A stretch of DNA of 64,000 bases from Wurfbainia villosa. Its lineage: Eukaryota; Streptophyta; Magnoliopsida; Zingiberales; Zingiberaceae. The notes beneath the pieces were generated by a model. The model saw nothing but the letters and a program-made list of their open reading frames with translations. It was not told where the DNA came from and searched no databases. Shown piece after piece: positions 23,299 through 35,618 of this stretch (within the stretch, counting starts at the first letter, position 1; each line of letters starts with the position of its first letter). Position numbers and translations under genes: made by a program. Where the stretch lies: assembly GCA_025175895.1 (NCBI GenBank), contig CM046004.1:20571011-20635010 (forward strand). The letters run 5' to 3'.

Positions 23299-26200
23299 AT
23301 AACTTTCAACCCGCTTGTTGTGATACTGAAAGAAAATAAACTTACTGGACCCAACTATGTTGATTGGAAGAGGAATCTTGACATTGTCTTGACTGTTGAG
23401 GAATACAAATATATACTCCTCGAAGAGTGCCCTCCTAAGCCTGCGGATGATTCTGGGGAAAAGGAGAAGGAGAGTTATAAGAAGTGGATTAAGGCCGATG
23501 AGATGGCGTGGTGTTACATTTTGACATCTATGTCAAATGTACTGCAACATCAGCATCAAGTCATGCCCACTCCTTATGACATGATGCTCAATCTCAAATA
23601 GCTTTTTGGACACCAGAATCGGGCTGCTAGGTAGAAAGTCATTAGGAACTTGATGACGACCACCATGATCGAGGGAACACTCGTGAGGGATCATGTTCTC
23701 AAGATGATGGCTCATTTGAATGAGTTGGAAGTCTTCAGAGCTGAGATTGATGGGAAAACCCAGGTCGATATCATTCTCCAGTCTCTACCTAGGAGTTTTG
23801 AGCAATTTTGCTTGAACTACAACATGAACAAGAGGTTGTATTCGTTGGTGAAGCTTCTGACAAAACTCTAGGCGGCAGAGGGGCTATTTCGTCAGAGTGC
23901 TCAGGCACAAGCCATGGTTGCCCAAAAGGTTTCTACTTCTAAGCCGAAAGGCAAGAAGAAGAAGAAACAAGCTGGGGCAAAGGCGGTGGGAGGAACTCAG
24001 AGAGGAGTGAAGAAGCCGAAAGGCAAGTGCTTCACTTGTAAGCAGACTGGACACTGGAAGAAGGACTGCCCCAACCACAAGCAGAACAAAGGTATACTTT
24101 TGGTCTAGTCGTTGAAACATGTTTAGCGGTGTTATCTACCGGTACCTGGTGTGTAGATACGGGAGCCACTAATCATGTCTGCAATACTTTGCAGGGGTTC
24201 CAGAAAACCAGACGACTGACTAAGGGGGAGATTACCGTATACTTGGGTAATGTCACGAAAGTGGCGGCTGTTGCAGTGGGAGATGTTTATTTATCTTTTG
24301 AGAAAAATAAATTTTTGGTTATTAAGAATTGCCTTTATGTACCTTTATTTAGAAAGAATTTAATTTCGGGTTCTAAATTGTTTATGGATGGATATTCTAT
24401 TTCTTTTAATGATAGAGTTATTATAAAAAAGGAATAGGGAGATTATCTGTTCGAGTGCATTGATAGAAAATTTATACACACTTGAACCAAAAGCTCCCAC
24501 GATGCAAATTGAAGTTAATAACTCATCTTCTAATTCCAATAAGAGAAAAGAACCTTCGAAGATGAACCAAATATATCTTTGGCATCTTAGGCTTGGTCAT
24601 ATTAACCTAAGCAGAATCCAAAGGTTGATAGCTGATGGACCTCTGGGTTCATTAGTGGTGGAAGATTTCCCAACCTGCGAATCTTGCTAGGAGGGTAAAA
24701 TGACCAAGAGGCCTTTTAAGGCCAAGGGGTATAGAGCCAAAGATGTGTTAGAATTAGTTCATTCTGATTTGTGTGGTCCTATTTCTATCTAGGCTAGAGG
24801 TGGTTTTGAGTATTTCGTCTCTTTTATAGACGATTATTCGAGATAAGGATACATTTACTTGATGCGCCGCAAGTCTGAATACTTTGACAAGTTCAAAGAA
24901 TTCAAGGTTGATGTGGAGAAACGTCAAGGTAAAAGTATCAAGACACTGCGATCTGATCGTGGTGGTGAGTACCTCTTGGGAGAGTTTAGGATTTACTTAT
25001 TAGAGACTGGGATTCAATCCCAATTGTCTGCACCTGGCACACCCCAGTAGAATGGTGTAGCAGAGCGAAGGAATATGACTCTTATAGAGATGGTTAGATC
25101 AATGATGAGTTATTCTGAGTTACCAAATTCGTTCTAGGGATATGCTCTAGATACGACGGTGTACATTCTAAACTTGGTTCCATCTAAATCAGTGCCTTCT
25201 ACTCCAATAGAATTATGGACTGGGTGAAAGCCTAGTCTAAGACATATTCGAATTTGGGGGAGTCCAGCACATGTGTTGAAGGCAGATGCTGATAAGTTGG
25301 AACCTCGTACAGAAGTATGCATGTTCGTTTGTTATCCTAGAGGAACAAAAGGAGGTTTGTTTTATAGTCCTAGAGATCAGAGGGTGATCGTTAGCACGAA
25401 TGTCAGATTTCTAGAGGAAGACTATGTAATGAACCACAAGCCCATAAGTAAGATTGTTCTGGAGGAATTAAAAGGGGAAGTCACTTCTTCAGTACCACCG
25501 GTACAAGAGGATATACCACAAGTCACTACACCGCGTGTCATAGAGGATACACAGGTGATACCTCGTCGTAGTGGGAGGGTTATGGGACAACTTGATAGAT
25601 TCATGTTCTTGGGAGAATCTTCAGATTTGATCCCTGGCGAACATGAACCTGATCCCTAGACATATGACGAGGAAATCCAAGATAAAGATGCAGTATCTTA
25701 GCAAAGTGCAATGAATGCTGAGATTGAATCTATGGATTCAAATCAGTTCTGGAAGCTAGTAGAACCACCCAATGGTGTAAAAACCATTGGTTGTAAGTGG
25801 ATCTACAAAAGAAAGAGAGGAATAGACGGGAAGGTTGAGACCTTCAAAGCAAGGCTTGTTGCGAAAGGGTATACTCAGAAAGAGGGTATCGATTATGAGG
25901 ATACCTTTTCGCTGGTAGTCATGCTTAAGTCTATCCGGATTCTCTTATGCATTGCAGCTCATATGGATTATGAGGTGTGGCAGATGGATGTCAAGACAGC
26001 TTTCCTTAATGGAAGTCTTGAGAAAAACATCTATATGAAGTAACCAGAGGGATTCATTGAAAAGGGCAAAGAGCATCTTGTGTGTAAGCTTAATCGGTCC
26101 ATTTATGGATTGAAGCAAGCTTCGAGGTCATGGAACATCCGCTTTGATGAGGTAATCCAGTCTTATAGATTTATTCATTGTCCAGATGAGTCTTGTGTAT

Positions 26201-27222
26201 ACAAGAGATGTGACAGAAATGTAGTGGTATTTCTTGTACTATACGTAGATGACATTTTGTTAATTGGGAACAATGTCAAGGTGTTATTGGACGTAAGGGT
26301 ATGGTTGTCCAAACAATTTGATATGAAGGACTTGAGAGAAGTGGGACACATCATTGGGATCAAGGTTATAAGGGATCGCAAGAAAAGGATGTTGTGCTTA
26401 TCTCCAACTTCATACATAGACTCCATTATGGATCGTTTTAGCATGCAGAACTCCAAGAAGGGTTTACTATCTTTCAGGCATGGAGTTCCTTTATCTAAAG
26501 AGATGTGTCCTAGAATGTCTGAGGAGATAGAGGAGATGAAGGCGGTTCCTTATGCTTTGGCAGTAGGAAGCCTCATGTATGCGATGCTATGTACGAGACT
26601 AGATATCTGCTTATCCGTGGGCATGGTCAGTAGATATCAGAGTAATCCATGACAGGGACATTGGACTGCGGTAAAGCATATATTGAAGTACTTGAGAAGG
26701 ACTAGGGATTATATGCTAGTTTACCAGGCAGACCAATTACTCCCTGTGGATTATACAGATTCCAACTTCCAATCATATAGGAATAACAGTAAGTCTACCT
26801 CAGGTTTTGTGTTTACTTTGGGAGGTGGAACCATTGTATGGAGGAATGTCAAGCAAAAATGCGTGGCAGACTCCGCCATGGAAGCTGAGTATGTGGCAGC
26901 CTCTGAGGCGGCCAAAGAAGTTGTGTGGCTCAGGAACTTCCTGATGGACTTGGATGTGATTCCTGATTTGCCATGAACTATTACAATTTATTGTGATAAT
27001 AGTGGTGCAGTTGCAAACTCGAAGGAACCATGAGCCCATAAGGCAAGTAAACACATAGAGTGCAAGTACCACCTGATACGAGAAATCATAAAGAGAGGAG
27101 AAGTTGTTGTGGCCAAGATTGCATCGAAGGATAACCTGACAGATCCTTTCACTAAGGCCCTTCCGGCGAGAGCTTTTGATAGGCATGTGGAGGGAATGAG
27201 AATTAGATGTATGACAGTTTGA
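23299..27222 (+). pseudogene. Element C gag-pol polyprotein, degenerate
   Basis: This copia polyprotein is co-linear with D. In order: Gag (23299-24108) with a CCHC knuckle CFTCKQTGHWKKDC near 24032; protease with WCVDTGATNH near 24150; pre-integrase YLWHLRLGH near 24571; integrase with SDLCGP and FIDDYSR; reverse transcriptase with YVDDILLIG near 26239; RNase H with DSAMEAEYVAASEAAKE; stop at 27220-27222. One base is lost near 24095 and one gained in an A-run near 24428, so protease lies in another frame and the rest returns to the original one. Many in-frame stops follow. One (27031) is CGA to TGA relative to D, as methyl-cytosine decay produces. Confidence 0.9.
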
Positions 27223-27255
27223 GGACATCATAGTCTTTTAGTATAAGTGGGAGAT
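27223..27255 (+). promoter_or_regulatory. Polypurine tract of element C
   Basis: AAGTGGGAGA precedes the 3' LTR start TGTTGGGATG at 27256. Confidence 0.75.
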
Positions 27256-29132
27256 TGTTGGGATGTATACTGAAAAGTCTATGTTTTGTATGAACATCTT
27301 TATTTTGAAATAAGAATCACATGATCATTGTTTGCATATTTATGGTTATGCATATTATCTAATACATTACATTGTAGATAACATGGTGTGTGGTGTCACA
27401 CGGGAGATCATGTTATCGGCTCCTTGTAAAGTATAAGTATAGGCTCACAACCGAGATGGCTTTGGACAAACCATTGGTATGGTTATAGTGTGATTTGGTA
27501 TTGGTTTATCTTGACCATAGAATCACACTAGTGCACTTTGTGTGTATTGAGAAGGACCGACTTAGAGGTGATTCGATTTATTGCTGACTACATAATCGAA
27601 TCGGACCTCAGATATTATATTGTATATACTCTTAATCCCGATATAATAACAAACACATATACTTAGTATTCATTTCTTTTATTTACCAATGAGCGAGATT
27701 TATAGATTAAATCGATAGGCTCGGTAAGTTGGGAAATAAAATTATTTATATGGTGTGTCATTGATTATAGGAGGAAACCGTGTCCTATATATTAGGATGA
27801 TGATGTCCCCTTGAGGAGCTCATAAGGTTCATCATGTAAACCCTGCAAGTGGACTTGGCCCGGCATGATGAAAAGGTTGAGTGGTACTACTCATGGAGTT
27901 AGATATTGATTAATTAATGGTCAGTAAATTAACTGATCGACGGACATTCGAGATCTTAAACATGGGGGGAAAATGTACAAATAATATATGGAACCCATAT
28001 TAACTTATGGAGGTTGGTGAGGTAGAACAATGATAATCCTTTAGTGGATTGGATTATCATTAATGAATCGGACTTTATGTGGGCTTGATCCATTGGGTGG
28101 CCAAGATCCAACTCCTCCTCATGGTCACTATTGTAGCCTATTAATACCTCATGAAGCCTAGATCCAATGGATGAAAACAAAACTCTAGATCCAACGGTAG
28201 AGATTAAATCTCTAGATCCGACGGTTGAGATTAAATCTCTAGATCCGACGGTTGAGATTAAATCCCTAGAACCAATGGTGTAGATTAAAATAAGGCTTAT
28301 CCCTAACTCTATAAAAGGAGGCTTTAGGGTGGGCGGCAATGAGGAATTCCAATTAGAGAAGGAATAGGATTAGGGTTTGAGAGGCTTAGGGTTTGGAGGT
28401 GTTGGGCGGCCACAAATAAGGAAGTTTTTTCATTTTCTTCTTCCTCTTCCTAGTTGGCCGGTGCCCAAGGTTTGCTTCCTCTCCCTTTGCTAGCATCCAA
28501 ACCTCCTCCTCTCTTCTCCTTGGCCGGTGGAAAGAAGTCTAGGGTCTCTTCCCTTAGAGTCTTGGCCGGCGTTCACTCTCCTTGTTCTCCTTCTTGGCCC
28601 GTGGCAAGCACCAAGCTTGGAGCTTGGTGGTTGGTTGAAAGAAGGAGAAGTTCTTTGTTTCTTATTCTTCCTCTTGTTCGGAGCAAGCAAGGAAGGAATA
28701 TTGGTGATCTAGGAGCTTCGACTTTTGGTAGATCGTCGCCCACACGACATCCAAAAGGAGGAAGGACATACAATAGAAGATCGAGAGGTATATCGATTGT
28801 TTATATTCTTTTGTAATATGTCTATAATTGTTTTTCAATTATATATGCTTATAGTATTCTATTTTAAAGGCTAAAATAACTTGGACCCCGAATATAAACA
28901 CAAAATCCGGCGATCCGTACAACGTCTATTCCGCAGCTATTCGTAGAATAGAGGTTGGTGGCTTGAACAACAAGTTTGATCAAGTGACTACTCTAATCGA
29001 ATAGCATGACGATAAAACAGTTGCTTGGGTGATCCCTTTTATGCAGGATTATTTTTTTTTTCTGGGGACATCGATGGGATCGCTTTGAACAAGCGACTGA
29101 GTTGAAGTGGGAAGCGAAGTTTCCTACCTTCA
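27256..29132 (+). mobile_element. Element C, 3' LTR
   Basis: It matches the 5' LTR along its whole length, including the 27-bp array (28183-28290) and TATA box (28308-28318). It ends CCTACCTTCA, followed by the GTAGG duplication. Confidence 0.95.
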
Positions 29133-29137
29133 GTAGG

Positions 29138-29319
29138 AACCGTTCCGTTCCGAACCACGTTAAATATTTGTGTGTTTGCGTGTTTGTATATTCGTTATTG
29201 CTTTATTATCATTATTCCGTTGCGCGCTAACAAAAATTGTAGACGAACACGCGAATGTATTCCATCGACTATAGCAAGATGCTATTCACCCCCCTCTAGT
29301 GTTCCAACAATCCCCAACA
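29138..29319 (+). mobile_element. Element B, 3' LTR, second part
   Basis: It continues the LTR of B after C: AACCGTTCCGTTCCG corresponds to 15250 onward. It ends CCCCAACA, followed by TATCT, D's side of B's target duplication. Confidence 0.9.
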
Positions 29320-30034
29320 TATCTCTCACGTGTTTATGATATCGAATATCCATTAATTAATTAAATTACTGACAATTTAATTAATCAATATCTAGCTCCA
29401 TTTATAGTACAACTCATCCTTATCATCATGATGGACCAAGTCCACCTGTAGGATTTACATGATGAACTTTATGATCTCCTCAAGGGAACATCATCATCCT
29501 AGTGTATAGGACATGGTTTCCTCCTATAATCAACCGCACACCATGTAAATAATATTATTTTCCAACTTATCAGGCCTATCAATTTAACACATAAATCTCG
29601 CCCATTGGTAAATCAAAGAAATAAATACTAAGTACATGTGTCTGTTATTATATTGGAATTAAGAGCATGTACACCATAATATCTGAGGTCTGATTTAATT
29701 ATATAGCCAGTATAAATTGAATCACCTATAAATTGGTCCTGCTCAGTATATACAAAGTGTACTAGTGTAATTCTATGTCCAAGATAAAGCAATACCAAAT
29801 TACACTGCAACCATGTCAATAGTTTGTCCAAACCATCTTGGTTGTGAGCCTCTACTTATGCTATACAAGGAACTGATAACATGATCTTCTGTGCGATACC
29901 ACACACAATGTTATCTATAATGTAAGGTATCAGATAATATGCATAAATATAAAATGAAAATAATGATCATGTGATTCTTATTTCAAAATGAAGATGTTCA
30001 TACAAAAGCTAGGCTTTTAGTATACATCCCAACA
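29320..30034 (-). mobile_element. Element D, 5' LTR, outer part
   Basis: It matches the left D LTR from about 7268 to 7978. On the minus strand it begins TGTTGGGATGTATAC, the family's LTR start. TAGAC follows at 30035-30039. Confidence 0.9.
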
Positions 30035-30577
30035 TAGACCGCGTACGATAGGGTAATTCATTATAAGTCTCCCCCTCATTGAAGGTAGGAGACAACAATA
30101 ACAAGAAAACAAAAGCTAGAGGAAGAGGCAACAAGCCTACATCTCCTCTTTGTAATTGAAAGCTCGAAATACACAAAAGTAAGACAACAAAATAAAGACT
30201 ACCGACTTAGAAGATTGAAGCTCAGCGTGAAGTAGGTGTAGTGGCGGCGTAGCATTGTCATTGAAGCTTGGTGTCGTAGGAGCACTTTGGGAGCAAGAAT
30301 GGATGATCCAAAAGGGTGAATACCCCCTTCTTTTATAGCCCTTCAATCCCTAGCTCGTTGAGATTCATATCTGGGTCAAAGAGCCTCATTTCCCAAATTT
30401 TGGTTGAGCTTATCTTGACTTTCTACGAACTGACTAGTTTGAATAACAGTCGATAGATGACCCTCAGCAATCGACTGATGGTAGGATTAGTCGACTGCCA
30501 ATAGCCTTTAGTCGACTGTCATCTTGGTCATTCAACTGCAAACAAAGAGTTGGCAGAGAGAACATGGAATGATGGTA
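30035..30577 (-). mobile_element. Element K, 5' LTR, second part
   Basis: It resumes K's LTR after D. The reverse complement matches the A and I LTRs around the GGAGGTAGGAGACAAC and AGGCTTGTTGCCTC stretches, then runs upstream through a block of GTCGACTG variants (30450-30540). It is cut at GATGGTAAATAT, where element E starts; AATAT (30578-30582) should be E's target duplication. Confidence 0.8.
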
Positions 30578-30582
30578 AATAT

Positions 30583-32426
30583 TGTTAGTAGTAAGCCCTA
30601 GAGATAATTATGTGATGATTCACTATGGACTTATGTATCATATTCTATAAATAATAAAGGCATAGTTTAGTTATTATATTTACTTCATGCTTGAGCCAGT
30701 CGAATAAATATAAACTAGGTTCTTATCTACAACACATCAATTGGTAGAATTGATCATAAGAGGCTGTAGAGAACACTATTCTTAAATATTCCTAGTCATG
30801 CATTAATATACAATGGCAATATTAATGCATTGAGACTAGCATGTATGTCAATTGATGACTTGATCTCACAAGTCATGGATATGTGATATCACGTTGAGAC
30901 ATGGGTATATATTAGAGAATATATACTGAATTTACCCATCATGAGAAAGTTTCATGGATCGTCATATGAGTGTCATAAACTTTCTCATAGTGACTATTGG
31001 TATTAGTCCTTAGAACTAAAATTACTACGGTTCTCTATATAAGGAGTTATGTACTTTGGTATCATCAAACGTCACCTGTAATAGGGTGGATTATAAAGGC
31101 GATCACTCGGTATGTAACGAATTATGTAGAGAGATATGAGTGATGTAGATGTGATCTATCCCTCCCATATGATGGGAGTGATATCTTTAGGCCTCTTGAT
31201 AGAGTAGGACCACGAAATGCATGACCATGCTCAAATGAGTCAATATGAGATATTGAGCTCATTTGTTTGAGTGAGTCTACTTGGGATCAAGAGCACAAAG
31301 ATTAATAAGAGGATGAAACGATCTATGCCTCATTAATCGATCTAGATATCGAGGATAGAAGGACAATGTTATATATTATAGTAGCCACATTAAGGTTATA
31401 TCGGATCTCGACATTCTTGCCACTTAGGTAGCAATGATGCATTGCTAGATGTCACTCATTGCTTATATTTCTAAAAGGGGTTTTAAAAACATTGCTAACG
31501 TTGAAAGAATCTATTGGGTCACACACAAAGAACACATTATTTTGGAGATAGGATCATCTTAGTTTAACTAAATGAATCATTAGTTAATTGAATGGACTAG
31601 AATGAGTTAGACTCATTGCTTGCCCAAACTTGAGTTGGACTCAAATTGATTTATTTGAGTTAGACTCAAGTGAAACCAATTGAAGAAGGTTAGCATGATT
31701 ATTGATGATTAATCATGCATGCAAATGGGATTAATGCATGCAATTGGAATTTGAGAAGCCTCCTCAACCATGCATGCAAAAGGGTTAATGCATAAAATGG
31801 GATTTAATGTTTAATGTTGCATGCAATGGAATTAATGCATGAAATGGGATTTATTCTCAAACGTTGCATGCAAAAAGGTTAATGGATGAAATAGAATTTA
31901 ATGTTTAATGATGCATGCAAAGGGATTAATTCATGAAATGAGATTTATTCTCAAACTTTGCATGCAAAAAGGTTAATGCATGAAATGATATTTAATGCTC
32001 AATGTTACTTTCAAAGGGGTTAATGCATGAGAAATGGGATTTAAGCTCTCCAAAAACGTGAGTGAGAGATATGGATCCTCTCTTTGCCATGTAGGCCTTT
32101 TCCCATTTACCTTCTCCCTTCTTCTTGGCCAAAATCTTGTCTTTAGTGGATAGCTTTGGTGTGGTTGCTAGCACAACCAAAGGTTTTGTCTCCTTCTCTA
32201 AAATAGTATTTGTGTGGATACCGTAGAGGCGCGGACATTCTGATTGTGCTAAGATCCGACATCAAGAAGTTACTGTCGAGACGCGAAGGGTTACGCTACA
32301 AGGGTAATTTCTCGACCAAGATGTAGTTAAAAGATACAATATCCTTTATGTATAAACATGGATATCTAGAGGAATCAAGTTTTTTTTCCCACTGCGTTTA
32401 CATTTATTTTGCAAAAGATCCCAACA
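30583..32426 (+). mobile_element. Element E, 5' LTR
   Basis: It begins TGTTAGTAGTAAGCCC and ends GATCCCAACA. A tandem repeat of exactly 47 bp fills 31771-32052. A relative of this LTR sits inside D's 3' LTR (5916-6800). E's 3' LTR is not in the window. The small frames inside are not genes. Confidence 0.85.
31771..32052. repeat. 47-bp tandem repeat in E LTR, 6 units
   Basis: Units start at 31771, 31818, 31865, 31912, 31959 and 32006. Each has the form TGCATGCAAAAGGGTTAATG..ATGAAATGGGATTT plus a short tail. The tail alternates between TAATGTTTAATGT and ATTCTCAAAC types, suggesting amplification as a 94-bp double unit. Confidence 0.9.
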
Positions 32427-33255
32427 GTGGCATCAGAACCACTTGTGTATACATAAAGATCGTTGTATGTTATTTTATATGTGATATAAAATTTTGAATA
32501 AGAAATTTATTATGAGTGCATGTACGATTGTTTGGGTGATTTTGTGCAACAACATGTGCATGACATATTTGTTGATCGAACAACATGTTTGCTGTTCGAA
32601 TCTATCACCCAAAATTGCTGCGAATAGAGGCAAGCAAGGGTCTCGGGTTCATTATGTTGGACTAAGGGTAGAGACTCATTCAATGTTAGACTAATCGGCT
32701 AGCGGGGCCGCGATGTCGTAGTGGCTTATAAGTCATTTTTAGCATCATAATAAAATCTGCATGTCATAGATCTTTGTGAATGATGTATTCTATGGTGCAT
32801 GGTTATGACCCTTAACCCCGATGAGATTGTGGTTGTGTTGCGTGTACATGTTGTAATTCATAATACGGTCTATGTGTCATGCCTTCCTCCATATTTTTCC
32901 TAGTTGTAAATAAAACTAGATTTAGACTCGAATGTAACTTGAGTATTCTTATTTTGTAATGTATGAAATGAGAGTAAAAAATCTATTGGAGGATGAAGTT
33001 ACAAGAAGGATGCAAACAACACACAACAACCAAAGGATGCACTTGAAGAAGATGTTATACCTAGGTTTACCCATCGCTCTTCTCTTTAGCTTGGCGAGAT
33101 AGTAAATTTCGGCCATAACCATGTCACATTTTAAGCTTATATGTTGTTGATATATGCTTTGTGTGTATGTGCTGAATGTTAGATAATAATTTTATCTTAA
33201 TTAAGTCAATATTGATATGCCTACCAAAGTTTGATACTCACTACTACCTCGATCA
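32427..33255 (+). mobile_element. Element E, primer-binding site and leader, part 1
   Basis: The primer site reads TGGCATCAGAACC (32428-32440), two changes from TGGTATCAGAGCC. The leader has no credible gene and ends at GATCA (33251-33255), where F inserted. It continues at 42862. Confidence 0.75.
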
Positions 33256-34325
33256 TGTTGGACGATCGGTACGAATATGAATGGCCGGCTAGAGGGGGGT
33301 GAATAGCCCTCGTTCGTTGGTCGTCGTATTTTGCTCGTCTACAAAACGTTAGCGCAAGAGGAATATACAAATACAAACAAAGACAAACAAAATATAAGCA
33401 AGCAATACAAACACGGAGATGTAACGTGGTTCACGGCTACGCCGCTAATCCACGGTCTGATTCATCCACGGTGAATCACTCCGCAATCTATCCACTAGAT
33501 CTCTCCTTTGCACAAAGCTAGGTGGAGGTAACCTCTTTACAATCAACACTCCTCTTACAAGTATAATGAAAATAAGCTTGGGTAAGAGGATGGAAAGCTT
33601 TAGGGAACTTTGGGAGAGTGTTAGAGTGTAAGCATTAGCCACCCAAACCCTTACCCCCTTCCTTTTTATAGAGGAAGAGGGTTTCTTCCCGTTGACCAGA
33701 GCGATCGTGCACCCATCGATCGGCCCCAGTCCCATGGCGGCCCGAATAACGGCCGCTTTCGCGTTGGATACTATCCAGCGGCAGACATCGGATCGTGATG
33801 ACACCCATCGATCGACCGATATCAAACGGTCGAGTCCTCAATGGTCGACTCCATTCTATGCGTCGACCGGTGACATCGATCATTGCGTCCCTTAGCGATC
33901 GGTCGGTGATCATCGATCGGCCCGCCCATTAAACTACCCTTCCCGGGTTACAATCGCTCACTCTCATCCCTCGGAGTCCCTCGCCTTTGAAGTTCTCTTC
34001 GTTCGTGGCCACGTCCTTCGGCAGCATCAGGCACACGGCTCTGCAATGCTCCTTCGCGTCTCTTGCCTCAAAGTCTACTTCCTCCGGCTTCACTCCAAGC
34101 TCCTCGTCCGGCGGTCCCTCGGATGCTCCAAGCGCATGGCTTCCGCAAAGCTATCCTTCACCGACTCAAGGCATGAGTCATGATATGTGAAACTCGCCAT
34201 GGCTCCATGTGCGAATTACTAAGTCCTGCACGACTTCAACGCACATATCAAATCAACATATCAAACTAACTTAAACCCTTTGCCATACCATCAAAACCAT
34301 ATTACGGCAAGAGATTGCCCTAACA
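33256..34325 (-). mobile_element. Element F, LTR 1 (3' end of the tandem)
   Basis: In plus-strand reading it runs TGTTGGACGATCGG to TTGCCCTAACA. The minus-strand TATA box CTATAAAAAGG lies at 33661-33671. Positions 33690-33935 are a CGATCGATCGG-rich patch that differs strongly from LTRs 2 and 3. It is about 100-130 bp shorter than its sisters because of that patch. Confidence 0.9.
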
Positions 34326-35618
34326 ATCTCCCCCTTTTTGATGTGTGGCAATCCGTTTAAGTTAGGTAAAAGCATTTGATATAAATTCTAAGGTAAGAAA
34401 GCATGTAAAGATAAACATGATATAGCAACATGCAAATCCCCCTTAATCCATGAAACTCTCTATGTAAATTTCTCCCTATCATAAATCTCTCCCCCTTTTA
34501 TAATTAACTTAAACATAATATTTTCTCCCCCTTTGACACCATCAAAAAGATTATCACTAAGTTAAAAACACATGGCATCAAGTCTAATAGAAGGAAAATA
34601 CCATAAGTTGATTTAAAATCGGAATTTTGCTTTTACTGGTCTGATATTCAAGCCATCAGTCGACTGGTTCAGATACCAGTCGACTGGCACGTGAATTTCG
34701 GGATTTTTTGATTTTCAGACCGAATTTCAGAAATGCATTAAAAATTCCAGAAAATTCAAAAAATCATGAAATTTGGGGAACACATTTCTTTTAAGTATAT
34801 CTATCAGTGAAAAATATGTTTTCATGAAAAATCATTATATTTCCATGTATTTGCCAAAAATCCAAAAGCTTTAAAAACTACTAGGTTTTTGATCATAAGA
34901 GTATCCATTTTAACACCTAGTCTTGCATCCAATTGTTTCAAAACATGAATACATATATTTTAAAGTAAGAAATTGTTTTGAAAACATATGAAATATCCAA
35001 CCATGATCTTTGGGCAATATGTCTATGAATTAAACATAAGCCTTCCCCATGATTGGTCTATTATTGCTATTTTGATACTTTAAATGACCATCTAAATGCC
35101 ATAGGCATTAGTGGACATTTGTATCATCCTAACATCTCACTCATGCTAAGTTTTCAATCAAGGTAGCCTATGGTGAGTGTGAGATGTATCCTAGGGGGTA
35201 TTTGTATATACTTAACCAATATATCCATGCCATTCTACCAAGGTTAAGTATCAACCTAATAATCCTCATGATCATAGAGGCATATATGAATGAATTCTAC
35301 ATTATGATCATGAAACACATGTATTCATCAATTAAAAGTCATGCCTTAGGTATTATATGATGATAATAAACAAAGTATCACCTAAAGCATGATTCAAACC
35401 TATTTCTTATGATAACGTGCCAAATTTCAAAAACATAAATCATGATTGTAAATATACATAGGAATTACATCAATCATCATGATTTAAGCATTATTATCTA
35501 TTTATGGGTACGTTATCATCACCCAACACTATCAAAAAAAAAATGTTGTCCCGTCATCCTAAGTCAACCAAAATATGATATAGGTTAGGTCCATGTGGTT
35601 GACTACCCTAGGGTTATC
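34326..35618 (-). mobile_element. Element F, spacer 1 with polypurine tract
   Basis: Minus-strand CAAAAAGGGGGAGAT (34326-34340) precedes the 3' LTR, and further GGGGGA tracts lie near 34490 and 34525. Two exact CAGTCGACTG sites lie near 34656 and 34676. The conserved hairpin is at 35132-35187. No reading frame is credible. Confidence 0.85.
35132..35187 (-). other. Conserved spacer hairpin, copy in F internal region 1
   Basis: Arms ACATCTCAC (35132-35140) and GTGAGATGT (35179-35187) enclose 38 nt, about 430 nt downstream of the gag stop. TCA and TGA just inside the arms could extend the stem past a 2-base bulge. Confidence 0.75.

Larger units (their letters stand above)
20354..29132 (+). mobile_element. 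Element C, complete copia element
   Basis: Two LTRs of 1,882 and 1,877 bp enclose primer site, gag-pol remnant and purine tract. A perfect target duplication GTAGG flanks it (20349-20353 and 29133-29137), and the split LTR of B rejoins across it exactly. In the first 127 bases the two LTRs differ at 4 positions by eye, so it is not very old. Confidence 0.95.
14000..29319 (+). mobile_element. Element B, gag-only SIRE-like element including nested C
   Basis: The order is 5' LTR 14000-15434, primer site, gag remnant, 1.9-kb spacer, purine tract, and 3' LTR 19035-20353 plus 29138-29319, split by C. No protease, integrase or reverse-transcriptase motif is found, so it is non-autonomous. Its first two bases are TA instead of TG. 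Confidence 0.85.
5359..30034 (-). mobile_element. Element D, whole copia element including nested B and C
   Basis: The outer ends are flanked by a perfect 5-bp duplication, TAGAC at 5354-5358 and 30035-30039. The order on the minus strand is 5' LTR (30034-29320 and 13999-12973, split by B), primer site, gag-pol, purine tract, 3' LTR (7978-5359). D belongs to the same family as element C, which lies inside B in the opposite orientation. Confidence 0.85.

Noticed and set aside
33445..34190. Frames in the F and G LTRs (33445-34190, 37602-38455, 41847-42800, 43397-44088, 47606-48284)
   Set aside because: They are repeated in every LTR with different frames open in each copy; no known domain. LTR sequence explains them.
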